DNA of 64,000 bases from Haloplanus sp. GDY1 (GTDB taxonomy: Archaea > Halobacteriota > Halobacteria > Halobacteriales > Haloferacaceae). The stretch is from positions 2,081,998 to 2,145,997 of the forward strand of contig NZ_CP098514.1 in assembly GCF_023703775.1 (NCBI RefSeq), given 5' to 3'. Positions 33,255 through 45,059 of the stretch are shown one piece after another. Each line of letters opens with the position of its first letter. The stretch's first letter is position 1. The notes below the pieces were generated by a model. That model was not told where the DNA came from and made no database searches. It was given only the letters and a program-made list of their open reading frames with translations. The translations under genes were made by a program, and so were the position numbers.

Positions 33255-34691
33255 ATGCTAACTCAGGCCGTGCTCGATGCCCTCCCCGACCGGATCGCGG
33301 TGATCGACGAGTCGGGGCGGATCGTCGAGTCGAACGCGTCCTGGCGTGCGTTCGCCGAGAACCGCGACCACCCGCTCGTGCCCGGGGACGGCGACCGGCC
33401 GTATCTCGACGCGATCACCCGGGCGTCGAACGACCAGGTGCCGGTGATCGCCACCCGTCTGCGGTCGCTGCTCGACGGCGCCGGGCACCCCGGGACCGAC
33501 CTGTCGTACCACGCCGACGAGGACGGCGACGGACTGCGAGTCCACCTCGCGGCGCTGACCCACGACGGCGACCGGTACGCCGTCCTGGCACACGCCGATC
33601 TGAACCGGGAGGCGGGGACGGGGCCGGAGTCGGTCGTCGACCTCCGACTCAAGGAACGGGCCATGGACGAGGCGCCGGTGGGAATCACCATCTCGAACCC
33701 CTCGCTGCCCGACAATCCGGTCATCTACGCCAACGCCGCCTTCGAGCGCATCACGGGCTACCCCGTCGAGGAGGTGGTGGGGCGGAACTGCCGGTTCCTG
33801 CAGGGGCCGAACACCGACCCCGAGGCGGTCGCCCGGATGCGCCGGGCGGTCGCCGACCGGAAGCCCGTGACCGTCGAGGTGCGCAACTACCGTCCCAACG
33901 GCGAGGAGTTCTGGAACCAGGTGACCATCGCCCCGATATTCGGTGCGGACGGCGACGCAACCTACTTCGTCGGCTTCCAGCAGGACGTGACCGACCGCAA
34001 GCGGGCCGAGCGCAACCTCGAAACCGAGCGCAACCGACTCGCCCTCCTCAATCAGATCGTTCGCCACGACATCCGCAACGACATGTCGGTCGCGCTGGGG
34101 TGGGGCGGCGAACTCGCGGACCGGATCTCGCCCGAGGACGAGGACGCCTTCGAGCGGATCATGACCGCCGCGACCCACACCAAGGAACTCACCGAGGCGG
34201 TCGGCGACCTCATCGAGATTCTGGGGACGACCGACCCCGAACTCGAATCGGTGTCGCTCGAGGCGATACTCCGGACGGAAATCGACCGCGTGCGCTCGAA
34301 CTTCGACTACCGCTCGCAGTCGATCACGATCCGCGGCGACGACGACCTGCCCGAGGTGTCCGTCCGGGCCACCGCCGTCCTCTCCTCGGTCTTCGGCAAC
34401 CTCCTCGACAACGCCGTCTTCCACAACGACAGTTCCGACGTCGAAATCGACGTCGACGTCGAGGTGCGCGAGGACACCGTCGTCGTCCGGGTCGCCGACA
34501 ACGGCCCCGGCATCCCCGACGCGCGCAAGCGCGAGGTGTTCGGCCGGGGCGAGAAGGGACTGGAGAGCCCCGGGAGCGGTCTCGGCCTCTATCTCGTCGA
34601 CAACCTCGTCGACACGTACGGCGGGTCGGTCTGGATCGAGGACAACGACCCCAGGGGCGCCGTGTTCTGCGTCGAACTGCAGCGGGGCTGA
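33255..34691 (+). CDS. LOV-domain blue-light sensor histidine kinase
   Basis: The protein has 478 residues. An N-terminal PAS-like domain (1-125) is followed by a LOV domain (about 133-245) with the photoactive-cysteine motif GRNCRFLQG (Cys near 179). It also has the flavin-contacting Asn pair in VRNYRPNGEEFWNQV and the Gln in FVGFQQDVTD. The kinase core has H-box LNQIVRHDIRND (His near 271), N-box FGNLLDNAVFHN, DNGPGIP and GSGLGLYLV. No response regulator is adjacent. It is cytoplasmic, with no membrane helix. A six-codon GTG frame (33241-33261) overlaps the start out of frame and may influence initiation. Confidence 0.92.
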   Translation: MLTQAVLDALPDRIAVIDESGRIVESNASWRAFAENRDHPLVPGDGDRPYLDAITRASNDQVPVIATRLRSLLDGAGHPGTDLSYHADEDGDGLRVHLAALTHDGDRYAVLAHADLNREAGTGPESVVDLRLKERAMDEAPVGITISNPSLPDNPVIYANAAFERITGYPVEEVVGRNCRFLQGPNTDPEAVARMRRAVADRKPVTVEVRNYRPNGEEFWNQVTIAPIFGADGDATYFVGFQQDVTDRKRAERNLETERNRLALLNQIVRHDIRNDMSVALGWGGELADRISPEDEDAFERIMTAATHTKELTEAVGDLIEILGTTDPELESVSLEAILRTEIDRVRSNFDYRSQSITIRGDDDLPEVSVRATAVLSSVFGNLLDNAVFHNDSSDVEIDVDVEVREDTVVVRVADNGPGIPDARKREVFGRGEKGLESPGSGLGLYLVDNLVDTYGGSVWIEDNDPRGAVFCVELQRG

Positions 34692-34731
34692 ACCCCACAG
34701 TACTTGACCGTCCGTCGAGTACCGCGCGTCG

Positions 34732-36624
34732 ATGGCCGACGAACACGGGGGCTTCGAGGACGTCCGGGAGAGCCTCGACGGCCACCCGATGGTGAGCCTG
34801 CTGGCCTACGCCGTCCCGTACTGGCCGCGACTGACCGCCGGCGTCCTCGCCTCCTTCTGTACCCGCTTCGCCCGCCTGGTCCCCCCGATTCTCGTCGCCA
34901 CCGCCATCGACCGCGTCATCAACGGCCCGACCGATCCGGGGCTGCTGGCCCGGCTGGGACTGCTCCCCGCCGACCCCATCGTCGGGGAGGCGGCCCGGAC
35001 CGCCCTCCTCGAACGGCTGGTGGTCATCGCGGCGCTCGCCTACCTCGTCCGGTCGGTCACCCGGTTCGGCTCGCGGTACCTCCTCCAGTCGGGAGCCCAG
35101 AAGATCCAGCGCGACCTCCGGAACGACACCTACGACCACCTCCAGCACCTCTCGATGGACTTCTTCGTCGACCACCAGACCGGCGCGATGATGTCGGTGC
35201 TCAACAGCGACGTCAACAGGTTGGAGCAGTTCCTCAATACCGAGTTCCGGCAGGTGATCCGCGTCGTCGCCACCGTCGGGGGCATCGCCGTCGTCCTCTG
35301 GCACTACTCGCCGAAACTCGCCCTGATCGCCCTCGCGCCCGTCCCCCTCATCGGCGTCGCGAGCGGCCGCTTTCTCACCTGGATCGAACCCCGATACAAG
35401 TCGATCCGGGAGTCCGTCGCCCGCCTCAACACCCGCCTCGAGAACAACCTCGGCGGCGCCGCGGTCATCAAGACGTTCAACCGCTACGCCTTCGAGCGCG
35501 ACCGGGTGGCCGAGCGGAGCCAGGACTACCACGACGAGAAGGTCGGCGCCCTCCGGATCCGCCGGGCCTTCTTCGCCACCCTCCGCCTGCTCACCGGCGT
35601 CGTGTTCGTCCTCGTCCTCTACGTCGGCGGCATGGACAACATCGCCGGCGTCGAGGGGGCGCTCACCGCCGGGAGCTTCGCCCTCTTCTTTCTCTACCTC
35701 CGGCGCCTCTACTCGCCGATGCGCCGTGTCGGGAAGTCCGCGAACAAGTACCAGCTCGCGAAGTCCAGCGCCGAACGGGTGTTCGGCCTCCTCGACCGCG
35801 AGCCCACGGTGACGACGCCCGACGACCCGTACCGGCCGGAGCGGGTCGACGGCGACGTCGCCGTCGAGGACGTCACCTTCGGTTACGGCGACCGCGACCC
35901 GGTCCTCCGGGACGTCTCCCTCGACGTGCCCGCCGGGGCGACCGTCGGCCTCGCGGGCACCACCGGAGCCGGGAAGTCGACGCTCGTGAAGCTCCTGCCG
36001 CGGTTTCACGACGTCGACGAGGGCGCCGTCCGGATCGACGGCGTCGACGTGCGGGAGTACGACCTCGGCGCGCTTCGCGAGGAGATCGCCGTCGTCGAAC
36101 AGAATCCCTACCTCTTCTCGGGGACCGTCGCCGAGAACGTCGCCTACGGCGACCGGGACGCGCTGGAAGCCGAGCGACGCGACGACGACACCGCCCGCGA
36201 CCGCGTCGTCGAGGCGGCGACGGCGGCCGAAGCCCACGAGTTCATCGCGGACCTCCCCGACGGCTACGACACGCTCGTCGGCGAGCGCGGCGTCAAGCTC
36301 TCCGGCGGGCAGCGCCAGCGCCTCGCCATCGCCCGCGCCGTCCTCAACGACCCCGCCATCATCGTCTTCGACGAGGCGACCAGCGACGTCGACACCGAAA
36401 CCGAAGAGCGCATCCAGGAGAGCCTCGACCGCCTCGTCGAGGACCGCACCGCGTTCGTCATCGCCCACCGCCTCTCGACCATCCGCGACGCCGACCGCAT
36501 CGTCGTCATGGAGGACGGCGAAATCGTCGAGTCGGGGACACACGCCGACCTCCTCGCCGACGAGGGCGACTACGCCGCCCTCTGGCACGCCCAGTCCGAC
36601 ACCGCGACCGTCGCCGACGACTGA
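34732..36624 (+). CDS. ABC transporter, fused permease and ATPase (exporter type)
   Basis: The protein has 630 residues. About six membrane helices fill residues 20-330, and the nucleotide-binding domain follows with Walker A GTTGAGKST, signature KLSGGQRQRLAIARA, Walker B IIVFDEATSDVD and switch AHRLSTIRDAD. This is the MsbA/LmrA-like half-transporter layout, expected to work as a dimer; the cargo is unknown. AGTACTTGA is centred 29 nt before the ATG. Confidence 0.93.
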   Translation: MADEHGGFEDVRESLDGHPMVSLLAYAVPYWPRLTAGVLASFCTRFARLVPPILVATAIDRVINGPTDPGLLARLGLLPADPIVGEAARTALLERLVVIAALAYLVRSVTRFGSRYLLQSGAQKIQRDLRNDTYDHLQHLSMDFFVDHQTGAMMSVLNSDVNRLEQFLNTEFRQVIRVVATVGGIAVVLWHYSPKLALIALAPVPLIGVASGRFLTWIEPRYKSIRESVARLNTRLENNLGGAAVIKTFNRYAFERDRVAERSQDYHDEKVGALRIRRAFFATLRLLTGVVFVLVLYVGGMDNIAGVEGALTAGSFALFFLYLRRLYSPMRRVGKSANKYQLAKSSAERVFGLLDREPTVTTPDDPYRPERVDGDVAVEDVTFGYGDRDPVLRDVSLDVPAGATVGLAGTTGAGKSTLVKLLPRFHDVDEGAVRIDGVDVREYDLGALREEIAVVEQNPYLFSGTVAENVAYGDRDALEAERRDDDTARDRVVEAATAAEAHEFIADLPDGYDTLVGERGVKLSGGQRQRLAIARAVLNDPAIIVFDEATSDVDTETEERIQESLDRLVEDRTAFVIAHRLSTIRDADRIVVMEDGEIVESGTHADLLADEGDYAALWHAQSDTATVADD

Positions 36625-36662
36625 CGGATACGCTTATCCCGATTACGGCCCCAGTGTCGGCC

Positions 36663-36980
36663 ATGAGCCGAGCAGTGCCCGACGGCTGGCTGAAAACCGG
36701 ACGCCGGGAGTACGAGAACCGAACCGTCGAGGTCGAGGTGAAGTTCCAGCCCACGCCCGATCGGAGCGGCGACTTCGAGGTGTGGATCGTCGACGAGGAG
36801 GCCGGGGAGTCGACGGCCGTCGACAACGTCCAGCCCACCGAGGCCGACGTCCGCGAACTCGCGAAGGACGTGATGGACGCCTTCACCGCGGGCTACGAGG
36901 CGGCCGTCGACGACGGCGCCGACGAGGACGCGGCGATCGAACGAGGGATCGACCGCGCTCTCGACGAGAACCGCGCCTGA
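36663..36980 (+). CDS. Conserved small haloarchaeal protein
   Basis: The product has 105 residues. A beta-rich N-terminus (TVEVEVKFQPTPDRSGDFEV) leads into acidic helices ending AIERGIDRALDENRA. The family is not recognised. GCTTATCCC is centred 27 nt before the ATG, so it has its own promoter despite lying 38 bases after the transporter gene. Confidence 0.65.
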   Translation: MSRAVPDGWLKTGRREYENRTVEVEVKFQPTPDRSGDFEVWIVDEEAGESTAVDNVQPTEADVRELAKDVMDAFTAGYEAAVDDGADEDAAIERGIDRALDENRA

Positions 36981-37026
36981 CGGCGACGAGGGAACGCCCT
37001 TTACCCTCCCCCGCGTCCGACGACGC

Positions 37027-38100
37027 ATGGCCGACGATCAGCCCCGTCCCTTCCGCGTCGACGCCGAGGTGTCTCCCGGAGAGAAGCGGCAGTTCCGCGT
37101 CGAGGTGAGCGAGACGTATCTCGGCGACCCGGTCGAACTTCCCGTGACGATCATCAACGGCGCGGCGACGGGGCCGCGCGTCTTCATGACCGCGGCGATC
37201 CACGGCGACGAACTCAACGGCGTCAAGGTGTTACAGGAGGTCGCGGATCGCTACCGTCCTGGCGACCTCCACGGGACGCTCGTCCTCCTCCACGTCGTGA
37301 ACGTCCCCGGCTACCACGCTCAGCAGCGATACCTGCCCATCTACGATCAGGATCTCAACCGCTCGTTCCCGGGCAAGGAGCGGTCGAACACCGCCGAGCG
37401 GATGGCTCACCGCGTCTATCAGCGGTTCGTCAGCCAGTGTGACCTCGGCCTCGACTTCCACACGTCGACCCGGAACCGGACCACGATGTACCACGCCCGG
37501 GCCGACGTCGACGACCCGGCGGTCGAACGACTCGCCGAGGCCTTCGGCACCAACGTCATCCTCTCCGGCGAGGGTGACGAGGGGTCGCTCCGCGGCGTCG
37601 CCTCCCGGAACGGCGTCCCGACGCTCACCGTCGAGATGGGGAAGGCCCACCGGTTCCAGCCAGGCCTGATCGAGAAGGCCCTCGACGGCGTCGAGAGCGT
37701 CCTCGCCGAGTACGGCGTCTATCCCGACGGGACCGTGACCGAACCGGCCTGGCGGAAGGTCATCGGTCCGACCGAGGAGAAACGTTGGCTGCGGGCGGAT
37801 ACGGGGGGACTGGTCGACATGACGTGGGGGCCGAATCCGCTCGTCCACGCGGGCGAGACGATCTGTACCATCTCCGATCACTTCAAGGACGAGGAACACG
37901 CGGTGGAGGCGCCCTTCACCGGCCTGATCGTCGGCGTCCTCGAGAACCCCGTCGCCCTTCCCGGCCACCCCCTCTGTCACCTCGTCCGGATCAGCGACGA
38001 GACGCGCGAGGAGATCGAGCGCGAGATCGGTCGCGGGGAGTTCGACGGCTACCGCTCCTACGGGCAGCGGTGGATGGCCGACGAGGAGGCGGCCGAGTGA
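37027..38100 (+). CDS. Succinylglutamate desuccinylase/aspartoacylase family protein
   Basis: The protein has 357 residues. The zinc carboxypeptidase-like site is visible: AAIHGDELNG supplies His and Glu, LGLDFHTST supplies the second His, and NRSFPG and TLTVEMG complete the pocket. The C-terminal domain is the usual barrel of this family. It should cleave an N-acyl amino acid or related amide; the substrate is unknown. CCTTTACCC is centred 25 nt before the ATG. The TGA is followed in the same frame by a decayed coding stretch. Confidence 0.85.
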   Translation: MADDQPRPFRVDAEVSPGEKRQFRVEVSETYLGDPVELPVTIINGAATGPRVFMTAAIHGDELNGVKVLQEVADRYRPGDLHGTLVLLHVVNVPGYHAQQRYLPIYDQDLNRSFPGKERSNTAERMAHRVYQRFVSQCDLGLDFHTSTRNRTTMYHARADVDDPAVERLAEAFGTNVILSGEGDEGSLRGVASRNGVPTLTVEMGKAHRFQPGLIEKALDGVESVLAEYGVYPDGTVTEPAWRKVIGPTEEKRWLRADTGGLVDMTWGPNPLVHAGETICTISDHFKDEEHAVEAPFTGLIVGVLENPVALPGHPLCHLVRISDETREEIEREIGRGEFDGYRSYGQRWMADEEAAE

Positions 38101-38359
38101 AAGCGGGCCCGGTCCACCGAAGACGTCGACGTCCTCATCGAACGGATCGACGAGGAGACCGCCGAGCATCAAGCGCTGGGTCGAATACATCGAATCCGAG
38201 CCCCCCGAGACGTGGGGACCACAGCAGAACGCGGTCGTCAACGACCGACTCGATGCGGCCCAGAGCGTACGGACGTCGGCTTCCCACCAGCAGCACGTGG
38301 AAGACGCGGCGGCGAAAATCCTCGAAGTGAGCGACGCGTCCGACGACGATTCGGAGTAG
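38101..38359 (+). pseudogene. Frameshifted remnant of a small helical protein
   Basis: Two coding-like segments in different frames are joined at about 38168-38171. The first reads RSTEDVDVLIERIDEETAE, and the second, after a one-base shift, reads IKRWVEYIESEPPETWGPQQ and runs with haloarchaeal composition through KILEVSDASDDDSE to a TAG at 38357-38359. No start codon precedes the first part; it abuts the previous gene's TGA in the same frame. The parent family is not recognised. A sequencing error could explain the shift, but not the missing start. Confidence 0.65.
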
Positions 38360-38418
38360 ACGGGGGCCCTGAGAGCCGTACATCGTCCTCGAAGCGAGCG
38401 GTGCTGCGACGAATGGAA

Positions 38419-38494
38419 AGCCAAGGGCCGGATTTGAACCGGCGATGGGCGGCTCTGCAGGCCGCTGCGTTAGGCCGGACTCTGCCACCTTGGC
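38419..38494 (-). tRNA. tRNA-Cys (GCA)
   Basis: The 76-base minus-strand sequence starts GCCAAGG and ends CCTTGGCT, a full seven-pair acceptor stem plus discriminator. The anticodon loop CTGCAGA reads GCA, and the T arm carries GGTTCAAATCC. CCA is not encoded. It is last in the rRNA gene cluster but has its own GCTTAAGC box at 38519-38526. Confidence 0.95.
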
Positions 38495-38518
38495 GCACCG
38501 AACACTATCCGCGTCCGT

Positions 38519-38526
38519 CGCTTAAG
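38519..38526 (-). promoter_or_regulatory. TATA box of tRNA-Cys
   Basis: The palindromic GCTTAAGC is centred about 28 nt upstream of the tRNA 5' end, suggesting independent transcription. Confidence 0.5.
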
Positions 38527-38556
38527 CCTAGCGGTCGCTGTCGGAGTCGAACGGCG

Positions 38557-38576
38557 GCGACGGGGAGCCCCGTCGC
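38557..38576 (-). other. Hairpin between 5S rRNA and tRNA-Cys
   Basis: GCGACGGGG and CCCCGTCGC form a nine-pair stem around a two-base core. Just downstream of 5S it may mark processing or termination of the rRNA transcript. Confidence 0.45.
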
Positions 38577-38605
38577 TCGTGGGTACGAAAACTGCAGTAT
38601 GAGTG

Positions 38606-38728
38606 GTGAGGCGGCGAACCGAGACTCCCAGAGGGTCGCCCACTCCAGTACTGCTCGATACGCAGGCGGGCTTAACGTCCGTGTTCGGGATGGGTACGGG
38701 TGTGTCCCCGCCGCTCTGGCCGCCTTCA
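38606..38728 (-). rRNA. rrf: 5S ribosomal RNA
   Basis: The minus strand reads GGCGGCCAGAGCGGCGGGG at the 5' side, CCCGTACCCATCCCGAACAC in loop B/C, and closes with GGTTCGCCGCC, pairing the two ends as in haloarchaeal 5S rRNA. The length of about 122 bases is normal; the ends are uncertain by a few bases. Confidence 0.93.
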
Positions 38729-38776
38729 TGCCGACCGACGGAATCGAACCGCCGTCACACCAGGGTCGGTCCGTCC

Positions 38777-38826
38777 GAAACCGTATGTACGTGCGATCCA
38801 GTTAGCGCCTGGACCCGACAGTCAAA
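38777..38826 (-). repeat. 3' arm of the pre-23S processing stem (bulge-helix-bulge)
   Basis: This pairs with 41786-41835 over about 45 bases. In the RNA the two arms form an outer helix, a four-pair central helix (GCGC with GCGU) flanked by a UAA bulge here and a CCA bulge on the other arm, and an inner helix. That is the canonical splicing-endonuclease motif. Confidence 0.88.
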
Positions 38827-38835
38827 TCGGATCAC

Positions 38836-41757
<2,922 letters not shown>

Positions 41758-41785
41758 ATTGATGGTTGTCACACTAGTGACCCGG

Positions 41786-41835
41786 TTTGACTGTCGGGTC
41801 CAGTGGACGCCTGGATCGCACGTACATACGGTTTC
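41786..41835 (-). repeat. 5' arm of the pre-23S processing stem (bulge-helix-bulge)
   Basis: It is complementary to 38777-38826. The RNA reads GCGATCCAG, then GCGT (central helix), CCA (three-base bulge) and CTGGACCCG, matching the opposite arm with bulges of three on opposite strands separated by four pairs. Confidence 0.88.
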
Positions 41836-41969
41836 ATCACGCTCTCGTGGACGCGAGAGCGTTCGACCCTTCCCATCCGCGTTCGCACGGGATGGTGCAT
41901 CGGTCTTGCGTAGCCCAACCGAGCGCCGTCACGCACTTAAGGCGTGCGATCCGGCGCGGCGGGCTGGCA

Positions 41970-42041
41970 TGGACCCGCTGGGATTCGAACCCAGGGCGTC
42001 CTCCTTGCAAAGGAGGTGCTCTACCGCTGAGCTACGGGCCC
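41970..42041 (-). tRNA. tRNA-Ala (TGC) in the 16S-23S spacer
   Basis: The 72-base minus-strand sequence starts GGGCCCGTAGCTCAGCGG, has anticodon TGC in CTTTGCAAG, and T arm GGGTTCGAATCCC. The acceptor contains the G3:U70 pair that specifies alanine. The spacer position is typical of archaea. Confidence 0.97.
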
Positions 42042-42100
42042 GGTCCCCGAGAAGGGGGACGCGGTGGTGTGGGTGAGAGTGTGAGCCGTGGTGGTTCTAA

Positions 42101-42143
42101 GGTGCCCGGTCGATGCGGTGGTCGATCCGTGGACTGCGTGGTC
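42101..42143 (-). repeat. 3' arm of the pre-16S processing stem
   Basis: It is complementary, with mismatches, to 43713-43760. The paired blocks include GGTCGATGCGGTG and GTGGTC, enclosing the 16S gene. I could not draw a perfect bulge-helix-bulge here. Confidence 0.6.
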
Positions 42144-42180
42144 GTGTGGTGGGCCTCCCGTGTGGGAGGTCCCGGTCAGT

Positions 42181-43651
<1,471 letters not shown>

Positions 43652-43654
43652 GGG

Positions 43655-43760
43655 CTCACTCTTGCGAGTGAGGGGTGGCGGGGAGACTCGTAGAGAGTCT
43701 CCGCGTCGTATAGACCACTGAGGTCCGTGGTTCGAGTCACCGCGTCGACCGGGTGACACC
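43655..43760 (-). repeat. 16S leader hairpins and 5' arm of the pre-16S stem
   Basis: CTCACTC/GAGTGAG (43655-43672) and GGAGACTC/GAGTCTCC (43682-43702) form two local hairpins just upstream of mature 16S. 43713-43760 pairs imperfectly with 42101-42143 as the processing stem. Confidence 0.6.
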
Positions 43761-43858
43761 GAACCACCAAGGCTCACATCAGATTCCGGCTTACGGCGGA
43801 CCGCAGGGGTGGAATCCTCATGTTTCGTCCGGACCTGAACCGACGGGGGCGATCCACA

Positions 43859-43869
43859 TAAGCCCGTTG
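43859..43869 (-). promoter_or_regulatory. rRNA promoter P3
   Basis: CAACG-GG-CTTATGTGG on the minus strand has the same C(G/A)ACG-NN-CTTA layout as the two upstream elements. It is nearest to 16S, about 210 bases from its 5' end. Confidence 0.6.
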
Positions 43870-43970
43870 ATCGGGCGCGGGATCGCCCCGGTCGATCTGA
43901 CCGGTCCGGGTGAGGCCGAGGGCACCGTCGCCCTCGCCCTTCGCATTACCACCGAACCCCCTTATACACT

Positions 43971-43981
43971 TAAGGGCGTCG
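43971..43981 (-). promoter_or_regulatory. rRNA promoter P2
   Basis: CGACG-CC-CTTAAGTG on the minus strand, 112 bases upstream of P3, followed by a second AT-rich GTATAAG. Confidence 0.6.
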
Positions 43982-44088
43982 GAAGCGTTCCGCCGCCGGC
44001 TGCCGATCACGACTCACCCCGGATCGGATCCGGGGCGACGGATCGGCGCCGACGACGCGCGTACTACTGTGGAGAACGGTGGCATAAA

Positions 44089-44099
44089 TAAGACCGTCG
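44089..44099 (-). promoter_or_regulatory. rRNA promoter P1
   Basis: TTCGACGGTCTTATTTATGC on the minus strand closely resembles the haloarchaeal rRNA promoter consensus and is the most AT-rich of the three. It is 118 bases upstream of P2. Confidence 0.7.
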
Positions 44100-44311
44100 A
44101 AGTGGAGGAGCATCGTCACTCGATTGCATGGGAGTGGGCCACGAGACGTCGGCCGAGAGGACGGAGATGTCGCGCGGCTGGAGACCGGGCGGTCATCCCC
44201 CGCTCGTACGGATGGTCCCGCCGGGGAGCGGCCGCGCGGCGGGACGTGCTCGGCGCATGGCCAAAGCCCTGTCGGCACTGCTCGCCCGCACGCTCCCGGC
44301 GCGTCCGCCCG

Positions 44312-44623
44312 TCACTCGTCGAGGTGTTCGATGCCTTTCTTCGAGACGTTGCCTTTCGTGATCCGGTCACCCATCCAGTCGGGTTTGTCGTCCGGCGCGT
44401 CCTGTTCCCACGCCCACGCGTCGAAGATGTGTACCTTGTCCGTCCCCTTCTCCCGGAGCCGGATTTCGGTTGGGTTGGCCTCGGCGTCCGACTCCGAACT
44501 CGCCGGAGGGAGTCGCCGCGCCGCCTTCAGGGCGGCCTGCCGGGGCATGTTCCCCGAGAACACGCTGTCCTCCTCGCCGTCCTCGCGCATCACGAAGTTC
44601 CGCTTACCGTCCTCTCGTACCAT
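44312..44623 (-). CDS. Chromosomal protein MC1
   Basis: The product has 103 residues and matches the archaeal MC1 DNA-bending protein over its length: RNFVMREDGEEDSVFSGNMP, RQAALKAARRL, PTEIRLREKGTDKVHIFDAW and DWMGDRITKGNVSKKGIEHL. It compacts DNA as a monomer. It is tandem with the rRNA operon on the same strand. Two TATA-like stretches (ATATTTATGT at 44661-44672 and GATTTATATTC near 44700) and a GAGGTG Shine-Dalgarno 9 bases before the ATG suggest strong expression from a leadered mRNA. Confidence 0.95.
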   Translation of the reverse strand: MVREDGKRNFVMREDGEEDSVFSGNMPRQAALKAARRLPPASSESDAEANPTEIRLREKGTDKVHIFDAWAWEQDAPDDKPDWMGDRITKGNVSKKGIEHLDE

Positions 44624-44660
44624 GATTTTGCACCTCTATGGGAATCGAACACATGCCACA

Positions 44661-44672
44661 ACATAAATATAT
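44661..44672 (-). promoter_or_regulatory. TATA box of the MC1 gene
   Basis: GATATATTTATG on the minus strand predicts initiation near 44640, about 17 nt before the ATG; GAGGTG at 44632-44637 then serves as ribosome-binding site. Confidence 0.6.
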
Positions 44673-44812
44673 CGGCAAAGCGAGGGCTCGTCCGGGCGAC
44701 GAATATAAATCCCCCGGCCGAACGGCCGTTCCCGACGACGCGCGACTCGTCGCGTCCAGCAGTAGACAACACTTATGTGTGTCCTGCGGCCAAAGGGGGC
44801 TAGACACCCCCG

Positions 44813-45010
44813 ATGGTCCGGAAAAAGAAGCTCAGTCCAAGCGGCGCCAAGGACGAGAACGGCGAATACCACAACGTCCACGTCAACCTGCACGAAGACG
44901 AACTCGCCGTGGCCGGAATGGAGATCGGCGACGAGGTGTTCGTCCGGGTGCGCGACGGCAAGATCATCATCCAGAAGGCCGACCCGGACGACGTCGAACA
45001 CGACTTCTGA
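44813..45010 (+). CDS. Small AbrB/MazE-like protein
   Basis: The product has 65 residues. A basic start, MVRKKKLSPSGAKDENG, leads to a swapped-hairpin-like LHEDELAVAGMEIGDEVFVR followed by DGKIIIQKADPD, the usual ending of an AbrB-type DNA-binding domain. It may be a regulator or antitoxin-like protein, but no toxin gene is adjacent. CACTTATGTG around 44770-44779 is a likely promoter. Its stop is five bases before a mini-ORF that leads into pyrD. Confidence 0.7.
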   Translation: MVRKKKLSPSGAKDENGEYHNVHVNLHEDELAVAGMEIGDEVFVRVRDGKIIIQKADPDDVEHDF

Positions 45011-45014
45011 ATCG

Positions 45015-45059
45015 ATGAGCGCTCGTGACCGCGGCGGCGGACGGACGATACGGCGATGA
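45015..45059 (+). CDS. Mini-ORF bridging into pyrD (14 residues)
   Basis: The ATG at 45015 opens MSARDRGGGRTIRR, and its TGA (45057-45059) overlaps the pyrD ATG as ATGA. It begins four bases after the stop of the AbrB-like gene, so ribosomes could pass from that gene through the mini-ORF to pyrD. No separate promoter is evident. Expression is unproven. Confidence 0.35.
   Translation: MSARDRGGGRTIRR

Larger units (their letters stand above)
43652..44311 (-). other. rRNA leader and promoter region, no protein gene
   Basis: This 660-base stretch holds the leader stem and three promoter-like elements. Open frames across it lack support. 44105-44311, between the first promoter and the MC1 stop, shows nothing recognisable. 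Confidence 0.7.

Noticed and set aside
43910-44803. 297-residue plus-strand frame upstream of the rRNA operon
   Set aside because: It runs through rRNA promoters and antisense to MC1; no protein character.
44813-45010. Toxin-antitoxin module based on the AbrB-like protein
   Set aside because: No toxin-like gene is adjacent; neighbours are MC1 and pyrD.
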